Assembly (NCBI GenBank): GCA_963790075.1
Contig: CAWBNG010000004.1
Coordinates: forward strand, 1,302,001 to 1,366,000
Direction of reading: 5' to 3'
Source: CAYOUV01 sp963790075
GTDB lineage: Bacteria; Chloroflexota; Anaerolineae; Anaerolineales; Villigracilaceae
Length of the DNA stretch: 64,000 bases
Shown: in pieces, positions 60,553-64,000 of the stretch
How the letters are laid out: each line of letters begins with the position of its first letter
How positions within the stretch are numbered: the first letter of the stretch is position 1
Translations under genes and position numbers: made by a program
Notes under the pieces: generated by a model
Seen by the model: only the letters and a program-made list of their open reading frames with translations
Database searches by the model: none
What the model was told of the DNA's origin: nothing

Positions 60553-61809
60553 GTGCTACGCATTGCAATGCTCTCTTATCACACCTGCCCCCTGGCAGTC
60601 CTGGGCGGCAAAGATACCGGCGGAATGAATGTCTATGTCCGCGACCTGACGCGCCAGTTGGGCAAGATGGGCATTCACGTCGATGTCTTTACGCGTTCGC
60701 AGGACGAACACGTCCCGCATGTGTTGCACGATCTGGGATACGGCAATCGCGTGGTCCACATTCCGGCCGGACCGGAGGTGCCTTTACCCAAGCCGGAACT
60801 CTCGGCTTATATCCCGGAGTTTGCCGAACAAATAAAAGCCTTTGTGGCCGAAAAAGAGCTTACCTACGACCTGATCCACAGCCATTACTGGATGTCCGGC
60901 CTGGCTGCCGAGGTCTTGCAGCAAACCTGGGGAGTACCAGTCGTGCACATGTTCCACACTCTGGGATTGATGAAGAACCGCGTGGCCCGCAACCAGGACG
61001 AAATCGAAGGTTCGTACCGCATCGAAGGCGAACAGCGGGTCATCGCCAACGCCGATCGCTTGATTGTAGCCACCCCGGCCGAAGAGGCTCAGCTTGAATT
61101 CCTGTATAAGGCTGAAACACGCCAGATTTCCATCATCCCGCCTGGGGTTGACACGAGTCACTTCTATCCCATCCCGACTGACGAAGCCAAGGAATATCTG
61201 GGCATACCGCCTGAGAACCGGATGATTTTGTTCGTTGGGCGCATTGAACCGCTCAAGGGACTGGACACGCTGATCCGCGCCATGGCTTGCCTGCGCAATA
61301 AAAAAGGCGAAAGGCCGACCTACCTGGCGGTAATTGGTGGCGATCCGGAGGCCGCTCCCGAACAAATGACGGCTGAGATGACACGCCTGCAAAAACTGTG
61401 TGACGATCTATGCCTGGAAAAAATGGTCGTCTTCCTCGGAAAGCGCAGCCAGGACACCCTGCCTTATTACTACTCAGCCGCGGAGGTCCTGGTCATGCCC
61501 TCCCATTATGAGTCATTTGGCATGGTCGCCTTGGAAGCCATGGCATGTGGGACCCCGGTCATTGCTTCACAGGTTGGTGGATTGGCTTTCCTGGTACAGG
61601 ACGGTCAGACCGGTTACCACGTGCCCAGCGATTCCCCCGAAGATTTATGCGATAAGTTGACCGCCATATTGGACGACCCGGACCAACGCAGGAGGATGGG
61701 ACAGCGTGCTGCTGAATATGCCCACCTCTACAGCTGGGACAAAATTGCACACCAGATTTTGGAAGTCTATAAAGAGTTGTTGCAGGGAAGGCCGGAAGTG
61801 TTTGTATAA
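60553..61809 (+). CDS. GT4-family glycosyltransferase (MshA/sucrose-phosphate-synthase-like)
   Basis: A 418 aa GT-B enzyme. GGKDTGGMNVYVRDLTRQLG, PVVHMFHTLGLMKNR, FVGRIEPLKGLDTLIRAM and MPSHYESFGMVALEAMACGTPVI are shared with MshA and sucrose/trehalose-type GT4 enzymes. It transfers a hexose or GlcNAc in a cytoplasmic step; the acceptor is not known, and MshA function is not implied. I chose the GTG at 60553 because of an AGAGGA site 6 bases upstream; the longer frame to 60523 lacks one. Confidence 0.88.
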   Translation: MLRIAMLSYHTCPLAVLGGKDTGGMNVYVRDLTRQLGKMGIHVDVFTRSQDEHVPHVLHDLGYGNRVVHIPAGPEVPLPKPELSAYIPEFAEQIKAFVAEKELTYDLIHSHYWMSGLAAEVLQQTWGVPVVHMFHTLGLMKNRVARNQDEIEGSYRIEGEQRVIANADRLIVATPAEEAQLEFLYKAETRQISIIPPGVDTSHFYPIPTDEAKEYLGIPPENRMILFVGRIEPLKGLDTLIRAMACLRNKKGERPTYLAVIGGDPEAAPEQMTAEMTRLQKLCDDLCLEKMVVFLGKRSQDTLPYYYSAAEVLVMPSHYESFGMVALEAMACGTPVIASQVGGLAFLVQDGQTGYHVPSDSPEDLCDKLTAILDDPDQRRRMGQRAAEYAHLYSWDKIAHQILEVYKELLQGRPEVFV

Positions 61810-61812
61810 AGC

Positions 61813-61840
61813 AGCGGGGCTCGAGTACTCGAGCCCCGCT
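61813..61840. terminator. Palindromic hairpin between converging GT4 and NYN genes
   Basis: A 13-bp GC-rich perfect stem around TA. There is no U-run on either side, so termination by it is less certain. Confidence 0.5.
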
Positions 61841-61844
61841 CAGT

Positions 61845-62591
61845 TTACTCTTTCATCTTGACATGGAACAGGGTGGAACCGTCGATCTCCTGGGTGCGCA
61901 GTTCGAATCTGTCCTTATAATTCCCAATCAACCGGGAAAGCTGACGGTGACCGTAAGTTCGCGGGTCAAAGCCTGGGTCGAGCTGATACAGCGCGTTTCC
62001 CATTACAGCCAGTGAAGCCCACCCGTCTTCTTGGACTGCCATCTCGAAAGCCTGGCGCAGGATCGGAATCGGTTCAGCCTCCACATCTTCCTTCTTCTTG
62101 CTGCCGTTTGTTTTTTTGGAACGCGTCCGGGTCACTTTCGGTTTTGCAACCAGATTCTCGGAGTAGACAAATACGTCACATGCGTTAACAAACGGCTTGG
62201 GGGTCTTTTTCTCACCCAATCCCATTACATAAATACCCAACTCGCGGATGCGCGTCGCCAGGCGTGTGTAATCGCTGTCGCTCGAGACCAAACAGAAGCC
62301 ATCGACCACCCCCGAATGGAGCAGGTCCATCGCGTCGATGATCATGGCCGAGTCGGTCGCGTTTTTTCCTATCGTGTAACGGAATTGCTGGATAGGTTGG
62401 ACCGCATGAAAATTCAAAACTTCTTTCCACGAGTTCATATTCGGTGTGGTCCAGTCCCCATAAATGCGGCGGACGGTCACCTGGCCGTATTTTCCGGCCT
62501 CGACCAGCATTTGTGGCAGCAGGCTGGATTGAGCGTTGTCGCCATCGATCAGGATGGCGATCTTTCGGCGAGGGATTTGTTCATCAGTCAT
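61845..62591 (-). CDS. NYN-domain ribonuclease-like protein with C-terminal LOTUS/OST-HTH domain
   Basis: A 248 aa protein. The N-terminal NYN (PIN-like) nuclease domain has three acidic sites: ILIDGDNA, DSAMIIDAMDLL and SSDSDYTRLA, the catalytic set of the LabA/DUF88 family. A Lys/Arg-rich linker (about 150-170) leads to a C-terminal winged-helix region (ALYQLDPGFDPRTYGHRQLSRLI) of the LOTUS/OST-HTH type that binds RNA. It is probably an RNase acting on structured or damaged RNA. It has a TATAAT 6 bases before the ATG. Confidence 0.85.
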   Translation of the reverse strand: MTDEQIPRRKIAILIDGDNAQSSLLPQMLVEAGKYGQVTVRRIYGDWTTPNMNSWKEVLNFHAVQPIQQFRYTIGKNATDSAMIIDAMDLLHSGVVDGFCLVSSDSDYTRLATRIRELGIYVMGLGEKKTPKPFVNACDVFVYSENLVAKPKVTRTRSKKTNGSKKKEDVEAEPIPILRQAFEMAVQEDGWASLAVMGNALYQLDPGFDPRTYGHRQLSRLIGNYKDRFELRTQEIDGSTLFHVKMKE

Positions 62592-62597
62592 AATTTG

Positions 62598-62603
62598 ATT
62601 ATA
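62598..62603 (-). promoter_or_regulatory. Leaderless-type -10 box before the NYN gene
   Basis: TATAAT ends 6 bases before the ATG at 62591 on the minus strand, with no ribosome site. Confidence 0.6.
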
Positions 62604-62701
62604 CCCTTAAGCGGGTGATTTTGAAATTTCGCGTAGACACAATATTCAAAAGGATGGGTACTGAAATAATAAATATCTAGGATAAAAAAACCAAAGAGTC
62701 T

Positions 62702-62707
62702 TATAAT
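62702..62707 (+). promoter_or_regulatory. Probable -10 box of the YHS gene
   Basis: TATAAT lies 87 bases before the ATG at 62795. The leader between them contains a possible hairpin (CCGTAA ... TTTACGG) and an AAAGGAGG site. The -35 region is poor. Confidence 0.4.
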
Positions 62708-62794
62708 CGAGAATAACCAAGTATTTTGTCCGTAACGGGCGAAGTGCTTAGCGCATTTACGGGTTTGAATTCAGGATGATCTAAAGGAGGTACG

Positions 62795-62953
62795 ATGGCG
62801 ATTGACCCGGTCTGCAAAATGGAAGTGGACGAGCAAACTGCGCAATGGAAATCGGAATACGAAGGCAGCACCTATTACTTTTGTGCACCAGGCTGCAAGG
62901 CTTCGTTTGACAAGGAGCCCGAAAAATACCTGAACAAGCCGGACGAGGGATAA
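62795..62953 (+). CDS. Small YHS-domain protein
   Basis: A 52 aa protein. It carries DPVCKMEVDE at the start and FCAPGCKASFDKEPEKY at the end, the YHS domain with its three Cys, found in copper/heavy-metal ATPases and as free small proteins. A metal-binding or metal-sensing role is likely. A strong AAAGGAGG precedes the ATG, and a terminator follows. It is short but well supported, and nothing else is coded here. Confidence 0.85.
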   Translation: MAIDPVCKMEVDEQTAQWKSEYEGSTYYFCAPGCKASFDKEPEKYLNKPDEG

Positions 62954-62975
62954 ACCTCAGGCCGGATTCTACGCC

Positions 62976-63009
62976 AAGAGCCCATCAAATTGACGGGCTC
63001 TTTATTTTT
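62976..63009 (+). terminator. Terminator of the YHS gene
   Basis: An 8-bp stem (AAGAGCCC/GGGCTCTT) with an 11-base loop followed by TATTTTTT. It overlaps the last codons of the converging MFS gene. Confidence 0.8.
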
Positions 63010-64000
63010 TGCGAGTCTTTCTGGAAGAGGGAGATCAATCCGGCCAACAGCGCTATCAGAGCGGTGATCTGGAAGCCAAGGCTGGTTCCACCGAACAACC
63101 CCGCTACAGGGTTTCCAGCCAGTTTGGTGGTTAAAATAGCACCAGCCAGACCGACACCCAGGACCATTCCGACCGACCGCGCTGAAGCCAGAATTCCGGA
63201 GGCGATCCCCTGGCGGTGCCTGGGAGCCGCTCCCATCAGGGCACTGTTGTTGGGCGAGATATAGGTCCCGGTGCCGAGACCGGTGATGCCCAGGCCGACT
63301 GCCGCCAGCATATAAGGCGAATCTGACCCGAGACGTGAGAGCAAGAACATTCCCAGACCCAGCAATCCCATCCCCGCAACGGTTGGAATGCGCGTGCCGA
63401 GGCGGTCGGAGAGTGTTCCACTGACCGGGGCGATGATTGCCATGACGATCGGTTGGACGGTCAGCAGCAGGCCAGCAGTGGCCGGGCTGAGCGAGCGGCC
63501 CTGGATCAGGTAAAAAGGCATCAAGAATAAGATCGTATAAACACAAATATAGTTCAACACTGCGCTGGCGGTGGTGACGGAAAAGGTCTGGCTGTGGAAC
63601 AGGCTCAGGTCGAGCATGGGAGAGTCCGAGCTGCGTTCGATCCGCAGGAACAGCCACAGCATCAGGGCTGCGACCAGGAGTAAACCCAACACCAGGGGGG
63701 AGTTCCAGCCCCAATCTTGTCCCTTATTCAAACCCAACAACAGTGCTGTAAGACCGGTCATAAAGGTAGCTGCACCTGCCAGGTCGAATTTTTTACTTTG
63801 ATCGGCTGGTTTATCGCGTGGGATGAAATACAGGCTCAATCCCAGGGCGAGTGCACCAACAGGGACGTTGATATAGAAAACCGCCCGCCAGGAGAATTGC
63901 TGCGCCAGCCAGCCGCCCAAAGACGGGCCAGCAGTCAGGCCCAGGTATGTCATTGTTGCGGAGAGTCCCAGCGCCTGACCGCGCTGCGAATCCGGGAAGT
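62985..64000 (-). CDS. DHA2-family MFS transporter (partial, N-terminus off window)
   Basis: At least 338 residues of a 14-helix drug:proton antiporter of the EmrB/QacA group; the frame is open through the right edge, so the start is missing. It has GPSLGGWLAQQFSWRAVFYINVP (motif C followed by the WRW-like loop) and PVSGTLSDRLGTRIP (motif A-like). It exports drugs or toxic metabolites. It ends with a short basic tail inside the YHS terminator. Confidence 0.88.
   Translation of the reverse strand, partial: FPDSQRGQALGLSATMTYLGLTAGPSLGGWLAQQFSWRAVFYINVPVGALALGLSLYFIPRDKPADQSKKFDLAGAATFMTGLTALLLGLNKGQDWGWNSPLVLGLLLVAALMLWLFLRIERSSDSPMLDLSLFHSQTFSVTTASAVLNYICVYTILFLMPFYLIQGRSLSPATAGLLLTVQPIVMAIIAPVSGTLSDRLGTRIPTVAGMGLLGLGMFLLSRLGSDSPYMLAAVGLGITGLGTGTYISPNNSALMGAAPRHRQGIASGILASARSVGMVLGVGLAGAILTTKLAGNPVAGLFGGTSLGFQITALIALLAGLISLFQKDSQKIKSPSI

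Noticed and set aside
48957..62000. Genomic island or mobile-element origin of the glycosyltransferase region
   Set aside because: No integrase, transposase, direct repeats or clear base-composition shift; the tRNA-Thr gene is intact and no repeated 3' end was found.
62592..62794. Riboswitch-like leader before the YHS gene
   Set aside because: A weak CCGTAA/TTTACGG pairing is present, but no known riboswitch core was recognised; recorded only as part of the leader.

Overview
This 64-kb window is from a bacterial chromosome, most likely a member of the Chloroflexota (Anaerolineae-like). That placement is an inference from gene content: coenzyme F420 biosynthesis and F420 enzymes, a caa3-type oxidase with unusual subunit fusions, a SigA-type sigma factor, a gliding-type ABC transporter with DUF4340 and Gldg-like partners, and many GT4/GT39/GT87 envelope genes. 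No rRNA, insertion sequence, prophage, CRISPR array or replication origin was seen. The only RNA gene recognised is a tRNA-Thr(CGU). Coding density is high: no gene-free stretch exceeds about 210 bases, and the longest gaps hold promoters and hairpin terminators.

Region by region. 1-2.9 kb (minus): a truncated single-pass membrane protein coupled to an ECF-like sigma factor, then a PaaI-type thioesterase and an LLM oxidoreductase. 3.0-6.8 kb (minus): an SsnA-type amidohydrolase with a PreT-PreA (dihydropyrimidine dehydrogenase-like) fusion, suggesting purine/pyrimidine breakdown. 7.0-11.3 kb (minus): an F420 block with NADPH:F420 reductase, CofE, an F420-dependent PPOX oxidoreductase, an FbiB-C-like nitroreductase, CofD and CofC; FO synthase is absent. 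11.4-17.2 kb (minus): a membrane-anchored NACHT/HEAT-repeat NTPase, a DUF164 coiled-coil zinc-ribbon protein, a beta-lactamase-fold serine hydrolase and heme A synthase CtaA. 17.3-25.4 kb (mainly plus): proline dehydrogenase, a pteridine-reductase-like SDR, a DinB-like protein, a UbiA prenyltransferase, then a molybdenum block (MoeA, ModB, ModA, MoeA-PBP fusion; no ModC). 25.4-28.7 kb (plus): a receiver protein, Bcp peroxiredoxin and a NarX/LuxR-type two-component pair. 28.9-35.8 kb (plus): the respiratory block, with a pseudo-receiver, CoxB with cytochrome c domain, an A2-type CoxA with four extra membrane helices, a COX IV-III fusion, a cupredoxin-like protein, SURF1 and a half-CtaA-CtaB fusion. 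35.8-43.2 kb (minus): a polytopic membrane protein, the primary sigma factor and a Gldg/DUF4340 ABC operon whose ATPase gene is frameshifted. 43.3-46.2 kb (plus): a saccharopine dehydrogenase-like protein, AlaX and an aldo-keto reductase. 46.2-48.9 kb (minus): a two-gene module with a transmembrane beta-propeller/zinc-ribbon protein. 48.9-62.6 kb: glycosyltransferases, a radical SAM/SPASM protein, transporters, a lipid kinase, tRNA-Thr and an NYN-domain protein. 62.8-64 kb: a small YHS protein and a truncated DHA2 MFS transporter.

Two sequence-level patterns stand out. First, at least eight genes start 5-7 bases after a TANNNT -10-like box with no Shine-Dalgarno site, as expected of leaderless mRNAs, while genes inside operons usually have a clear GGAGG-type site. 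Second, several intergenic terminators are perfect 19-22 bp hairpins with tiny loops that can serve both strands.

The best candidates for undescribed biology are the beta-propeller/TM/coiled-coil/zinc-ribbon receptor-like protein with its membrane partner (46255-48928), whose promoter shares its -10 box with a divergent glycosyltransferase, and the membrane-anchored NACHT-HEAT protein co-transcribed with a zinc-ribbon coiled-coil protein (11456-14691). Neither can be assigned a function from sequence alone.
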